NCBI GenBank assembly: GCA_013400975.1
Contig: WBMZ01003284.1
Coordinates: 125,118 to 189,117, forward strand
DNA from: Atrichornis clamosus
Lineage: Eukaryota > Chordata > Aves > Passeriformes > Menuridae
Direction of reading: 5' to 3'
DNA length: 64,000 nucleotides
The notes under the pieces are model-generated. The model was given only the letters and a program-made list of their open reading frames with translations. It made no database searches and had not been told where the DNA came from. Both the position numbers and the translations under genes were made by a program. Position 1 is the stretch's first letter. Every line of letters begins with the position of its first letter. Shown here one piece after another: positions 49,801-63,500 of this stretch.

Positions 49801-52800
49801 AGAAACAGCCCTAACGCCAAAACCAAAAAAAAAAAAACCGAACCAAAACCAAACAGAAATAGAAATAAAAAGGGAAAAGCTTTCACTTCAGGAATGTGAG
49901 GACAACCAACTTTGGGCCTCGCTCCTTTAAAGACATACACTATGTTTTAATTTATTTCTACTGCCTGTGAAATTCTATTGAATCTGAAAGGTTACTCATG
50001 TGTGTAAAATTAAGCACACTGAAGAATGTGGGAATACTTCAAGCCACATTTTAATATGAAGGATTCTACATAAGCACAAAATATGAGATTCTTCTTGTAA
50101 GTTCAAAACACAGACCTGCAGAATATGCTGTTTTGTACAAGTAAATGCCAGAACCCACATCATTCAATAACAGGGGCCCATCCTGTTTACTATGTTGGCA
50201 TGGCAGTCCTGAGAAAATTAAATTTCCTTCACCATAAAGACATACTTTCTTCCTGTGCTAGTATTACTTTGGTTGTGTTATGTGCAGCAGAACCACTTAG
50301 AACAACGGGGTTTAAGCAAGGCTGGGTGTTTTGTCGGGGTGACAAAGGGGAATTACATTGCACCCATATATGGCACACAATGCTTGGACAACATGTAATA
50401 TTCTCTGTGGGTAAAGTTCACTTCTGGGCAGAAAGCCAACAAAAGGCTCATGCTCCACTTAAGTCCCACTTAAACCCTATTTTGAAGGCTTAATAGTACA
50501 CAGGCCATGTTCTGGCCTCTTGCCCAGCAGTGAATTTCACCATGTTCACATCCCCTCTCTCTGCATGCAACGGGGCCAAAAGGGCACCGCTTTTGTGCTG
50601 GGCAGGGCGCTGACTTCTGGAAGCAAACACCAATCTCCTGTCCTGTCCAAAGAAAGCAACACATCCATAGAACAACATCTATCCTGGTTTATGGCTAATC
50701 CACCTTCCCTGATGCCGTGAGAGGTCACATGAAGGCAATGGTTCTGTCCTGCAGAGCCAGGAATCCACCTAATGATTGGCACGTGGCTGGTGTGGAGTTT
50801 CCTCTCCTGAGCTGTTCAACATCTTTGGCTGTCCTTTGCCGAGCTTGGATTAATGTTACCTCTGTGGTGACCATTAAGAAAATTTTGTCTCTGTCATTTC
50901 ACAGATTTCTGAGCTTAATGTGCTTTCATAGGCTGGAATCTAGAGGGGAACTGATAATGTTTTCTTGGACAATGCCTGTGAAGGTGTTTTCCATTTTAAG
51001 AGCTTGTAATATGCACCAGTGTCCAAATGCCTGTTCTACTGCCACTGAATAGGATGAGATGATCTATTGTAACAACATGCTGCATGAATAATTTTCTCTG
51101 TTTTCAGTGTTATTTCACATTTAAATGTGCAGTGTTACAGTAATACATACTGTATTAAACTGTTCCTAGAAAATAATTTCTCACGGTTATAATTACCTTA
51201 CAGTACTCAGTATTTTGACCTGACCTATTGTAGAGTTCTCTGCAAGGTTGGAGGATAAAGGTACTATTTACTTGCAGGCAGTTATAAAAACAACACTCAA
51301 AGTGCAAGATTTTATATTAAAGATGAATGTGGCCAGTTTGTCTTACAGCTTTGGCTTTATGTATGTTATTCTTATTTTAATTAATGAAAACTCAACATGC
51401 AGAAGTATTTTGAGATATGGTTTTCTGTGAATGGGTTCCAATCCATACTGATTAAGTAGATTGGAAATATTATTTCCTGATCAGATTTGTTTTTAAAGTG
51501 CATTTCCTTCCTAATTAGCAAGCAGAACACAGAACACAGTAAGTATACAGTTCCCTTTAATAATTATTTTATCTTTATTTTTCAAACAGAATAGTGATTT
51601 ACTTAGAATATCTTTCAGAGATCATTTAAAAGACAGAAGTTTATGCCCATTAAAACAGAACTCCTCTCTGAAAACTGACTGTGTCACCAAAATACTTGCG
51701 AGGTTCAAAAAATATTTTGACACATTTTATTTTCAATCGTTATAAGAGGATTTTCCCCCTACATATTCTTATTGTGTCTTCATTTCCAGAATTGTTTTTA
51801 ATTAAAAAAAGACTGTTTTGTTACAATGGATGATTTCAACCCACAAAATATCCTATTGTGCTTGCTATCAAAACAAACAGGTGCACCCAGCAGCATGCAC
51901 GGTATGCAGTGCAATGGAGCAAACTGTGCAAAGATTTAAGCTCATCTGAACAATGTGAGTTCAAGTGATATGAATTGAAGCCAAGTATTCTGGATGAAGG
52001 GCTCAGATCTGAGGGAATCTGGACAGAGCCCAGAACCTGTTGATCTTTGTGGGAATTGTGGGCACTTTATGCTGTATAAGAGATGACAGACTCTGTCAGG
52101 GTTACTTTCTCAGTTTGAAATACCCATGAATTTTTTATCAATAGCAGAGCTACATTTCTATTGAAACTCCATGTTCCCTCCTGCCCACATATGAAAAACT
52201 CTTTCTGTTCAGACGTTTGCAGAGATTTCACAAGATGGGAAGACATGGAAATTAAATTTGCTAAAAGTCAAAGAAAAGATGACTAGTAGTTAAATAAAGA
52301 TATCCGTGAAGTTTCAAAGTGTCTCAATTTCCTATGTGGTTGCCTTCTATGGTGATATAACTAATTTTTTAATTCCTGGATAGCCACAGTGGCCAGTCTG
52401 GCATTTTCATGGAGAAAACACACTTTACAGCAGTTGGATGCCTTTCCTTCCCACAGCCTCAGAATTGTGAGGGTAGGAAACGCAAGAGGACAGTGATATA
52501 CTAAAATTCTCTTTGCTGCAAGGCAAAGCAACCTGTCCTTTACTGCCAGAGTGTTGTGTGGCCGTCTATGAATATTTCATTACTGCTGGGCTGGGGCCAC
52601 TGATTCAGTTCAGACTCCCAATTAGCACTCTGCACCTAACTGTCTGTTGTTATCTCTTTTTACCCTGCTGTGATGTCTTCATTTATCTCAAGTGGATGGT
52701 TCCTTTATGCCTCACCCTTTCCACCCTTCTGCTCCCTTTCATGGTACTTCCACGCCTGTAGGTTCCTCTATCCTCATCCTACAATGGAAGGAGCTGCTCA

Positions 52801-53980
52801 CCAGGAATCTCTGGGAATTCTCTGGAGTGGAGTTCAGTGTCCCATTGTCCCATGGACATCCTAATCTTAATAAAAGTGAGTGAAGATCTTCCTGACCTGG
52901 CCTGTGATGTTACTTCTTTTACAGGCCTAACCTCCTGATTTCTCAAATGGCTGAAAAATCCCTCCATCAACCTTCCCTTCATATCTCCTCTCTGTGAACA
53001 GTCACTACACACTCTTCTGGCTCTGATCCAGATTGCCATCTCTTCTAGATAAACCAGGACTTTTACTAGTTCTGAGGAATGCTGTGCACAACTGTAGGAC
53101 AGTTTTGATGAATAATATAAATTCGTTCTGGTCTCATTCAGTCCGGAAGATCCTGGACACAGGAAAAGATGGCTCTCCTGAGGTCTCAAGATGCCCCAAA
53201 ATGCTTTGTGGTGTATGGTGACACTAAGCAGCTTCACATATTTTTGATATGAAATTGTTTGAAACACTGAACTAAACTGAATTATTTTTTTCTAGGATGC
53301 TAAAAATACTTGAATCCCTGCAACTGAAGATTAATGCAGAAAGAACAAATTCCTCCAGCTTGGTGTGAAGTTGGAAAATTGAAGGAAAGAAGTACTTTCT
53401 GAGATGAAACTCCTAAATAGGCAGGATCATTTCTCCCAGTTGGCAGTTACAGTTTGGTGATCCCAGACTTCTACATGCAAAGATACTTGACTGTCAAAAC
53501 ATAGTTATTGACTAAAAAAAGGAGAAGACATTTCTGCTTCTGATAGGGGGGTAACTACTCAGTATTTGTTTGCCTCTAGTTCTGGATGATCATTATAAAA
53601 TTTTGACTGCACAGGCATGGACAGGTTTTTGGCAACAGAAGATGGTCCAGCTTTGTTTCTATTTTCATTAATTTTACTGCAATTTTTTGAGAATATTGTA
53701 AAATATATGTGATGTTTGTTTAGAATAATGTACATGCATGTTGTTTGTGAAAGGTCTTTCTTTATCTACCACCTTGATAAGGAATGTAATGAACCTCTAT
53801 AAAAGGGTAAAGTGAAGAAAAGTTTTTTTCCTTAGAGAGCTGTGTTAAGGGTTGTAGCTTTATTAGATAAATTTAATCTCAGAGACATTTTGTGAATAAT
53901 TCTCCACGGACTGGTTCCTTCTGGGTCCTTGCTTTTATTTCCAGTAGTCAAAGTATTAATAGGGTTAAAGGTGCTGGTGT
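46880..53980. other. Mostly AT-rich spacer, nothing firmly recognised
   Basis: No recognisable repeat family, RNA gene or exon. A-rich tracts occur near 47431-47438 and 49827-49856. Moderately GC-richer patches at 50120-50800 and 52500-53270 carry overlapping frames on both strands. The longest is 162 codons on the minus strand at 52779-53267, but no product is recognisable. Confidence 0.5.
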
Positions 53981-53984
53981 GGTG

Positions 53985-54260
53985 AATTTATGGGCGACAT
54001 CTCGCCGTCCGTTAAAGCAGGATCACTAATGGGTGACCTTGAGGTTCGACCGGCCCAGACTCTGGAAGATCAAGTCTCAGACCCCTCCTGCAAGTGCTCT
54101 GACCTCTCCATTCTTCCCCTCTCTGGCCTAACCTTTCACTCACTGATCTTTGACCAAATTATTAAGCAAACACCTGCTTAGGTCTCTGACCAAAGGCTGT
54201 AGACCAGGAGAGCTGCCATAATTCCCTGTGAATTAGCTTTAATAATAACAATACTGGCCT
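53985..54260. promoter_or_regulatory. Candidate conserved non-coding element with nuclear-receptor sites
   Basis: Six CpGs fall in the 60 bases around 53994-54052, after long CpG-free DNA. TGACCTTGA at 54034-54042 is the exact complement of the TCAAGGTCA monomer site bound by NR5A/ERR receptors. TGATCTTTGACC at 54144-54155 reads on the other strand as a DR1-like GGTCAAAGATCA and also resembles a TCF/LEF site. A 63-codon plus frame (53990-54181) crosses it but has no recognisable domain and lacks a splice context. Enhancer function is inference. Confidence 0.4.
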
Positions 54261-57155
54261 AAGGAGAAAATCAGGGGGTAGGTTTACAGTAAATAATCAT
54301 GCTGCTACAGAGCACATCCAGAACAGACCCTTCACCAGCTCTCACCTACAGTAAATCAATGCTAATCTATTTGACTGTGATAATAATGGCTTGTCAGCAG
54401 ATACAGTTTCTTTATTTGACTTGACTAGGACAACGACTAGGTAAAATTTATTTCCTATTACTAAAACAAGACAAAGACTAAGATTAATCCTTTGATGCCG
54501 GGGATTTCCCATTGGTAATAATGCAGAAACTGCATTAGTGTTCAACACTGTTGCTAAGAGTAACTGGAACAGAAAAAAAAAGGCTGAAAAATATCTGATG
54601 ATGTCAAATGTTAAGCCTGTGTAATGTTATCTGATTTACAAATTGAAAGAATGGTCTGAATTTACCCAGATTTCCTTGGATTGCCTGTTCTCTTTTGGCT
54701 CTTGTGGTGTCATTTTATAAAACTGCATCATCTGAGAATAACTCAAACCTGAGTAGCTCTAGTGCTTGGATTCTCCCTAAACAAACTGTGAATATTGTTT
54801 AAAGACTTTACTCACAAAAAGTGGTGGAGTCTGAATTATTAGACTATAATAAATAGAATAGAATCTAATCTAGCTCGGAATATTGTAAATTAAATTGAAG
54901 GCAACTTAGTATACACCCATCTCCTGCCTGTAAAACGGTATTAATTGTTTGCTTATCAATGTATACCTTACCTTGTGTACAGGGTTATTCAGATTGACTA
55001 TCCAAGTTCAGACTGATTTACACGGATTATTACTTTTCATTCCCTGACTAGATTAGTTGTAAGATTAAACCTGGTACAATTGGATAGATCTCAGGGAGTA
55101 CATGCACGTATGTACCAGAAAACATATGTAATTTGCTTATATATAAGTATTCACACTCAGAGAGGCCCTAGAAAAACATTAGTCTGATATCTAGGAGACT
55201 TTTGCATAAAATCTGCCCTGGCTGGTACTGTGTCCTTAAGCAAAACTGGTGGCTTCTTTTCTGGAGATAAGAAATGGAAATACTTATGATGAGGTATTGG
55301 TTTGAGAGAGGAGGTAAAAGAGAATCAATATTTAGTAAAAGTTACAAGGCAAGCACTGTAAAGAGTAAATGGATTTTAAAATGATGTTTATTTGAATTCT
55401 TTCTTTTTACACAGTCATTAATTAGAGAAACACAAGACCAGATGATTACAGCACAACAGAGATGTTTAGTTAAATGCATTATCTACTTCTTTTCCGATGT
55501 GTCAGTGTACAAGGTCAAATTTTGCCTAGATTTACACAAATGCAGCATCAATGAACTCATTTTCTGCCCTCAGTCATACCAGGCAGTGCAGCAGATGATA
55601 ATTTTTTCCATTTCATGAAAAGACACACATAGTTGAGAGCTTGACTGAAACCCCAATAGAATCAGTGGAAGTCTCTCCTTTGACTACAGTGAGCTTGGAA
55701 TCAAACCTTACATGATTTTGAAATATGCATAAGATATTTGGCCACACATCAATCTGTACTATGATATACTGTATATTTGTATTTTATTACTCCAAAACTA
55801 GTTCTCTTCACATGTTTGCTGTACATTTATCAGAAAATGAAGTTAGTGCTTTAGATGGGTCAGATTTGGGTTGTAGGTATGTTGGAAGTTATACAAATAT
55901 GAGAAAAATAATAATCCATAAAATTTTCAGTTATTTTATAATAGAATCATATAATATTTTAAATATATTTCCCATCAATGATAGCAACCCCTCTTTATTT
56001 AGAAATTAAAGGGAGAATTTCCCAATATGAAAATTAAAGAAGTAATATTAATTTATTATGTTAGTTTATTACTTATTTTTAATGTAGATGTGGGCAAGTT
56101 TTACTGGCATGTACTTTGAGTTCTTTGTTCCTTATATCATTCTGATGCATAATGTAGTTAATTTATTTATAAAAACAGAAAATGTGTGTCTGTGTGTGTG
56201 TGTTGTGGGATGTGTTAAAGAAAGATTTTCTTACAATAAGAAATGAAAATAAAAATGCTTTAGCCTTTGTTCATACCTGCTGCTGGTGGCAAAAGTTGCA
56301 TTCTTTTAGTTGCATTGAATAATAGAAAACATTTGAAATATAACAATATAAACCAAGTATATATTACATGATTTTATTTGAAGAACAAACTGATTTCGTG
56401 CTTATTGATAATTCAAGCAGAGAATTGTTTTAACATATCACTGCAGGTAATGCCAAAAGGGAAGTAGGTTCTCTGGCATATGAAAGATGGAAAAAGGAGG
56501 GTATTTCTGAAAGAGGAATGCACATCAGTCAAAGGCATCAATAAATAAAGCTCTTTTTCATATGTAAATGGGAATTTCTAAAGTAAAAAGGTATTGTTTT
56601 ATAAACAGTGAGATAATATTCTTGAAAAAGGTTACCAGTGATTACATAAGTTATCTCTTCCATAAAGAAATTTAGAGCTCATAGTTGCTCTTTTCATTAA
56701 AAAGGCTTTTCATCTACTCTCACACAGAAAGCCGAGCTCTGCATTTTAATTAGAGATAATAAATAATTATATTAGGAAACTGAAACTATTAAAGTCTTTT
56801 TGTGATGCTGCATAGCTTTATTTCTCTCTAAATATATGAGTACATACATTCAACTTTTGATTCACAGATCATGCTAAAGGAGATAATACCTATATAAATG
56901 TGAACAATATTCAGGCTCTTCTGACAAAGGGCAAAATACCTTTATATTCTTGCAGTAGAATAAAGCACCTTAAAATCTGTCCATCCTGCCCAAAATATTA
57001 AGTGGCCTTAATATAAATGCAAATAAAGACAATAGCACCCCCCCCAAAAATATTATTAAACTCAGGAGGTAGGAGGTGACTGGATATTTCTGGGGAATGT
57101 GTTGCCCTTGATGTCAGCAAATTTTGGAGGAAGCCCTGCCAGAGCAAGGCTATGG
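54261..57155. other. AT-rich spacer with a TG microsatellite
   Basis: No exon, RNA gene or interspersed repeat was recognised. A short TG repeat at 56183-56205 is the only structure noted. Confidence 0.55.
56183..56205. repeat. (TG)n microsatellite
   Basis: About ten TG units with one C and one T interruption. Confidence 0.85.
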
Positions 57156-57159
57156 TGTT

Positions 57160-57560
57160 GGTTTTAACGCAGCTGCATCAGTTCCAAAGGAAACACTGGA
57201 AACACCTCTCTCGTTCACGCCTCGAAGCGTAAATTCCTCTTTTTTTTTTTATTATCACACATAGGGGCATCTTCTCTGTGTGAAATTAGTGCACCAGAGT
57301 CAAGGGCAGAAAAAAACCGCAGGGACAGACTTGCCCAAGTCATCCCCCCCTCCAGGGAGCAGCTGACGTTGGGAAAGCAGAGAAGTGAGCCATTAGAGTG
57401 GGGTTTGGGATTGACACTGACCTAGGGCTGCCATCCCGCATTGTCCTGCCATCTGCACAGACGTGAACTTTGCCTCCAAAATTTGGCTTCTCAATTAACA
57501 TGTCCAGCTGGGGGGAGAATTCCGTCATTTGCCTAATATCATTATTGCCACTACTCTGAC
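57160..57560. promoter_or_regulatory. Candidate conserved non-coding element
   Basis: About ten CpGs are retained in 400 bases, including four within 57212-57229, against almost none in the flanks. AACTTTGCCTCC at 57467-57478 resembles a nuclear-receptor or TCF-type site. A homeodomain-like CAATTAAC at 57492-57499 and an E-box CAGCTG at 57505-57510 lie nearby. A T run at 57240-57250 interrupts the block. An 84-codon minus frame (57340-57594) has no recognisable domain. Regulatory function is inferred. Confidence 0.4.
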
Positions 57561-57991
57561 ATATTAATATTAAAAATATATGTGAACAGATCAAGGATTT
57601 GCCTAAGCACTTCTCTTTTTATTTCACATAATAGGCAGGAGGTGAAAGAAGACACAATATAATTTGAAAAGCATAACCCTGATTAGGCAGTGATTGGTAC
57701 ACAGCTAGAGCTCACATTTAAAAACATTTTCATTATTAGCAGTGCCTGTCAAATACAATATTTAAAATTTTTTTCTAGCTGTTGTGCAAGTAGATGCAAG
57801 GTCATAGGGATGTTTTGAGGTTTCAGTAAACAAAAAATGATTTATATCCTTTTTGCAGAATAGACATTTTAGGATTATATTTTTGCCAGTGGATATTCTT
57901 TTTTAATTGGTGATTTTGTGAAAGCCAGACACAGGCTTCAGTTGTGTTGTTATGGTGTGGTGGAATCAGTGACTTCTCTGGATTAGGCCTG

Positions 57992-58040
57992 GAATGCTCC
58001 AAGCTTGGTTTTACAGCATTTGCAGCTCTTTTCTTCCTCC
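57992..58040 (+). repeat. Dispersed direct repeat, copy 1
   Basis: Forty-nine bases matching 59651-59699 at 44 positions with no gaps; all five differences are transitions. The core is CAAGCTTGG, then TTTACAGCATTTGCAGCTCT, then a pyrimidine-rich end. Similarity fades outside. The family is not identified. Confidence 0.85.
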
Positions 58041-59650
58041 CAACAGTGACAACCTAATAGGATAATGAGACCTTAAATGTGGAGAGCTGGGGAGATTGGA
58101 GATAGAGTATATTTGTAAAGCTTGGCATGATGCAGCTCCTCTTAAGCTCAAAGATGTTTAAAATGGATAACTAACAGTAACATTATACTTATTTCTAATC
58201 CCCACTGGAGAAAATAGCATGCTTTCCACACCCTTGCCAACATTATGCTCTGTGCAATATCATGCTGCCTTCAAAAAGTACTGCTAACATGAAGAAGTCA
58301 CCTTGAAAATATTCCTGTTCTGCCTGTCTCTGAGTCCTGGGTTGTGTTCAGTCTCGAGCCTGTAAATGAGTGTGCACTGGCTCACTTTTTATGCCTCAGA
58401 GCATTCACACTGAACTCTCAGCAACGTGTGAGTAAATCTGAATGCACCAATAGCTGAACACATCTCTGTAAAATCTGAAAGCTGCTTTGAAAATTACCCT
58501 TGTCACGTGTTTGTAAAAGGTGGGAACTTTTAAAAACCTCTGAGTAGCTCAGACACACGAATATCAGTGGTTTTCATTAAGCCCTAATTAAGCTATCTAA
58601 CTCACACAGGTACTTCTTAAAAAACCTCAAACTATTCCTTTTCCTCAGTGGAGTGGAGTTTCTCACAGGTGTTTCCTCATGATTTTAAAGTCATGGATAA
58701 TTCACTTTTCTCTTTACAATGAGTCTTTCTGGAGTGAGAGGAAATGGTGGAAAGTTCCAGGTACTAATACGAGTCTTTGCATTGTATTTAATTATTCCTG
58801 GTCTTGTCTAAAATCAGTATTAGTGCAACACATAGATGTGAACTAAGACCTAATTAATAAAAGGTTCTGAGGATTAAATAATTTCTTTAAATGTATTACA
58901 TACTTTTAACATAACAAAATAAGGCTGTACTGTCCCTTGTTGAAATATGCTTGTCTCTGTTTTAATCTTAAAGAAAAGAAATTCTACATCTTTATATTCT
59001 AAATGGAGTGGAGGACTTATGGCATCTCCTTGTCTGTTAACCCTGACACAATTGAATTCTTCCCAAAGTTTTCCCATGCTGTGCATTAGTGACATTATAA
59101 CTTATTCTCAGAGCCTTTTTAACCCCGTCTAATGCAAAGTATGAAGAGCAATACGGGGAAAGAAGCAAGAGAATTGCAGCAGGAAGCAAATGCCTTGTAG
59201 ATATTGGTTGTGGGGAGCAGAAATTCACTCTCGTTTTTTCTCCAAACTAAGTGCAAGCTCTGGGAAGTTCAGAGTGGTGCTGAGCACACCGAGGGCTGCA
59301 CGGAGAGGAGAACACCTGATAAACCTGTGGCACTCTCCCAACAAGGCCGTTTGTGTCTCTGGGGTGTTTGTGTGGCCTTTTGTGACTTGAAATGCTATGA
59401 GTGTTCCAAGCTGCTTTTAAATCTTGCCTTAAATACATTGGGTTTGCTGTTGGATCTCCTCTGTAAACTCTCCCTGCTGAAAAAGTTATTGGGTGGACCA
59501 GTGACAGAATGACTGAGTGATGGCAGGGAGGCAACTCTGGGACATAGACACTGATGTTTTAAGAGGTCTGTGGGCTGGGAATGTCCTCACACATTACCCT
59601 CATCCCCTCCATGATCTCTTTTCCCTTCTCAGTGAGCACAGATTTACCAG
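58041..59650. other. Spacer between the two direct-repeat copies
   Basis: A stretch at about 58130-58210 faintly resembles the reverse of a MIR/L2 end (CTCTTAAGCTCAAAGATGTT, then a TTCTAATCCCCA segment), too weak to call. The GC-richer part at 59190-59560 holds overlapping frames on both strands with no recognisable product. Confidence 0.4.
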
Positions 59651-59699
59651 AAATGCTTCAAGCTTGGCTTTACAGCATTTGCAGCTCTCTTCTCCCTCC
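59651..59699 (+). repeat. Dispersed direct repeat, copy 2
   Basis: Second copy of the 49-base unit at 57992-58040, in the same orientation and 1659 bases downstream. Five transitions separate the two copies. Confidence 0.85.
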
Positions 59700-60448
59700 A
59701 GTGTTGTTTTTCTTCGGGAGGTTGATGATATCCCTCTGTTTGGTTTATTTCCCCTTGCGAAAAATAAATCTGTTTTCAGAAATGCTTCAGATACTTCCCT
59801 GTGAGCAATTCTGTCTTCTGCCTCATGCCCCAAAGGCACTCTGAGCTGAGCTGATTTAAGGATTTTAAAGGAAGACACTGGGAATGCTGATATTCAATAT
59901 AACTCTAAGGCACCTTCTTAAGTATGTGCTAAAAATGGATTATGGTTTTTACGCTTTACTCACACTTCATCTTTCCAAGTGGTTGATTACAATTTTCATC
60001 TGCTTATTTCAACATCATTTAGTGGGTAAGCGGAGGAAATACACATCCTGTCTCTGCTTCCATAGAAGATGGTTGTGATCCCACTGTTAAGGTCCATACT
60101 TGAGAACTCTCCAGGAGCTTCTCTGGGTTGTGGTACTCAGGGTGACACAGGCAGAGGATTTGAGCATCAATAAATGCAGTTGAAGCTGAGTGAGCCCAGG
60201 ACTTCCAAAAGTCTCTCCACCTTTATAATAAAAACAAAGCTAAATCAAATGGAAATTTCTGGAATTGTAAATCTGTACATTCCTACTGTTCCCATTCACC
60301 ATGACAAAGAAAAACCACAAATAATTGTATTGACACAGGTGAATTAGGGCTGAAAAATTATTAGAAAAGTATTTAGGATGACTGATAGCAGGTTCATACT
60401 TTGTGCTACTATATTCTTCACCACTTTGAAAGAGGAAAACATGGAAAT
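59700..60448. other. Spacer, nothing recognised
   Basis: Short overlapping frames only. No recognised feature. Confidence 0.5.
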
Positions 60449-60540
60449 GGAAGATGTGTGTCCCTGTTCATGGCAGGGAGTTGGAACTACATGATCTTTA
60501 AGGTTGCTTTTAACCTAAACCATTCTAGGATACTATGAGT
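60449..60540 (+). mobile_element. CR1 LINE 3' end, severely 5'-truncated
   Basis: This is the diagnostic avian CR1 terminus. TGTGTCCCTGTTCATGGCAG leads into GGAGTTGGAACTACATGATC, then TTTAAGGTTGC. The end is ACCTAAACCATTCTAGGATA followed by CTATGAG, a degenerate form of the ATTCTATGA terminal repeat. Only the last 90 or so bases of the element are present, as is usual for CR1 insertions. Confidence 0.92.
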
Positions 60541-63500
60541 CTTAGATCATAGGACATATAGATTTTTTTGAATATAAATCACATCTTTAATTTTATATAA
60601 ACTCTGGTTAATAGTCATCAAGACAATTCTTCAATAAATCAAATTCTTGTCTTTGGTTTCTTCAGGTACTTAAAGGTAAGGCTGTGATTACAGACCTTGC
60701 TGAGAACTCTGTAAATTTTCCTTTGACAGTGTCCATTCCAAAATGAGTTACCAAATTTCTCTGTAGATATTTACGCTAAATCCCCTGGAACATTATGGGA
60801 TAAGCAGCACAACGACACCACCACATTTGTAGAAATGAGACTTTCAGAACTAATAAAAGTCATAAATGTTAAGAGTTAAACTGAAATCAGGATCACAGGG
60901 TTGGTTCTTAGAGTTTCACCCAAGTGCTTTAATACCTGTGGTGTATTTGTTACCCTACTGATGTGTCCAAAATCAGGCTTTTTTTCTTGATTTAGAATCT
61001 TTTCTATTATCTGTCACAACTTAGCAACAATTAACACATCTTCCCACTTCCATAGTCCACAGCAATTCAAATAACTCTTCTGACAGTTTCAAAGGCTGTA
61101 ACTTCACATTATTTTTCTTCTTTCACACCTGAACTTTTCTGCCTTGGTTTTATTAAATGGAAATGCTACATAACTATTGCAAGGAGACTCAGACTGAATC
61201 TGGACCAGAAACATTAACTAGCTCAAATGAGAAATACAAACTAAAAAGCTGTCTGTCCATTTTGGAAACATGCAGATAATGTGTGTGTCACTTGAAATTC
61301 ACATGCATTTGGGATCAGCAAAGAAAAGTAATATACAGCAATGATATCTTTGATCATTGAGAGAACTCGGAAACATAGGAACTGTGTCGAGTGTGGTTAT
61401 CATCAACCCATTTTCTATTCCCTGTGCACAAATCATTTCATGCATTCTACAACCCAAGCCACGATGCTGGGCTTCAAAAGCAATTTCAGCAGCAAAATAA
61501 GGTGCTTTTCTTCAATTTTCAAGCCATTTGTACGAGGTTAGTGTTGTTTACCCACCTGGTACACTGATATTTACATACCCCTTTAAAGAAAATTGGTAGG
61601 TATGATTTATGGAGTACTGTAAGAGCACAATTTTCCATGTAGTGCACCTAATCTGAAAGGGCACTTGCAAAGGTCACTCTGGCCATACAAATACCAAGTC
61701 TTCTCTTTGGAATAAGTTAGGATATTCATTTTTCTTGGAAAATGTCAGCAGTACCCTACTCCAGGGGTTAGTTTATGCAGATAAATGCGTAAGCCTTTAA
61801 TCTTAAGGCAAAAATACTCTACACAAATGTAAGAGAAGTCCATCTATCACTGTTAAGACCTGTAATTTGTTTTTATTTAAATCCCAAGCCAGGGCAGCAT
61901 GGGCAACAAAGTTGTTAACATGGTAGCTCACATCTGAGCCAAGATTAAAGTATATAAACATACATCTGCTTTCAACCCGGGTGAACAACACACCATGTCT
62001 TCTGAAAGCCATAATCTGGATTTCGAGCATCTCAAATATCTGCACTTGTTGTGCTACTGTAAAGTCTCAGAGTGCCTGACCTGAGCATGTTAAATTGTCC
62101 AATAAGTGCACTGTGTATTTCCAGCATTTTATCTCTCAATGAAGAACAGTGACAAATGTTTTTATAGTAAACACACTATAATAAAAAAAAGATTCACTGT
62201 CCAACTTTGGACAAAAAAAGACATAAACCTAAGAATTGCTTAAAATAATTCCAGTGCTATTTTTCATATAAAATATTGATTTTTTTTTTTTTTTAATGTG
62301 GGGGAATGCTTCATGGGTTTTTTTGTTCCATTTATAATGGTCCATCTTTATCACTACTAGAAGTTGTTATTGACAACAAGAAACACTTCCATCTTGGTTG
62401 TTAATCATATCCTTGTGGGAAGTTGTTTTTATAGATAGTTTTTCATGCCTGGTTTTAAATCATTTGGCAGAATGTTTTATAATGAGGAGTCTCAGCTTTA
62501 TTTGAGTTGTCTCAATAGCCAGAAACAAAGAATGTGATCTTAATGAGGTCTAGGAGATTTTAAAGTGGAAATCATGTAGAAATGCTTTTTAGAAGTTATG
62601 TTTTACATTATCTAAACTGGGAAAACTAATACATCGGGGGTTTTTCAGAAAATGCTGGTCAGTACTACTGAAATTTGTCAAGGTGCGTAAGGATGATGGA
62701 TATAGTTGGTAGATCCAAGTCTATTGCTATTATTTTCCCATTTATTTTTTTCCTATTTAAACACGGAAAGGGTGATGCAACATACAGTGCATCTTTATTT
62801 CACACGAGCTGTCTTTAAAGAGATCTAGACATTGTGTAATTTATTACAGCAATTGCAAAGATGTGAGGTTCAAACAAGGTGAATCAATGAGTTGGGACTC
62901 GATGCAACACAGTGGTTTGTTTTGGAAGTATGATTCTCTTTCACGTGTAGTAGACTGTGCAAAATAGAACTTCCAAATGAAATCTTAATGTTTGCTTGTG
63001 TTAACTAGCTTGGGTTTTCTCCAGTGTGGCTTTTGTCAGTTATTTCTAAAGGTAGAGGCTCTTTGTCTTCATGGTAACATGCAGGAAAATCTCAATTAAG
63101 AATTCACCTGCAGATCTAATCCTTTCAGTCACCTTGAATGATATCCTGGGCCATCACATCCCTATATATGAACGCTGAGGTTGGACAGTTGATAGACTGA
63201 ACCACAGCACTGGCTGTGACAAGGGATCTCTGTGAGATGCTTTTAATTGCAGAGAACAAGAGGCACATTTTTTCTAATTCTAGATTTGTGGGTACTGATC
63301 TTTTATCGGCCTTGGAAAAAATGACACTCCTCAGAGGGTTTTTTTTTTTTGCAGATTGATCTGTTGTATTCTTTGCCTCATTAGAACAAACCTTTGTTCA
63401 GGAAAATTTAGTCCTTACACAGAAAAATGTAATACTGGTCAAAACAAACAATTTAATTTTCTTTTTGTTAATACCTCTAAAAGTGATGTTAAAAATTTCT

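Noticed and set aside
52779..53267. 162-codon minus-strand open frame
   Set aside because: No recognisable family, plus frames overlap it, and there is no exon or promoter context. Possibly part of an unrecognised element, but unsupported.
54043..54053. GGTTCGACCGG considered as a tRNA B box
   Set aside because: The last bases do not match the B-box consensus, and no A box or cloverleaf could be drawn upstream.
53990..54181. 63-codon plus frame considered as a coding exon
   Set aside because: No acceptor or donor at the ends and no recognisable domain. The CpG and motif pattern fits regulatory DNA better.
58130..58210. Third MIR/L2-like remnant
   Set aside because: Only short scattered similarity to the expected block order, below what can be supported by eye.
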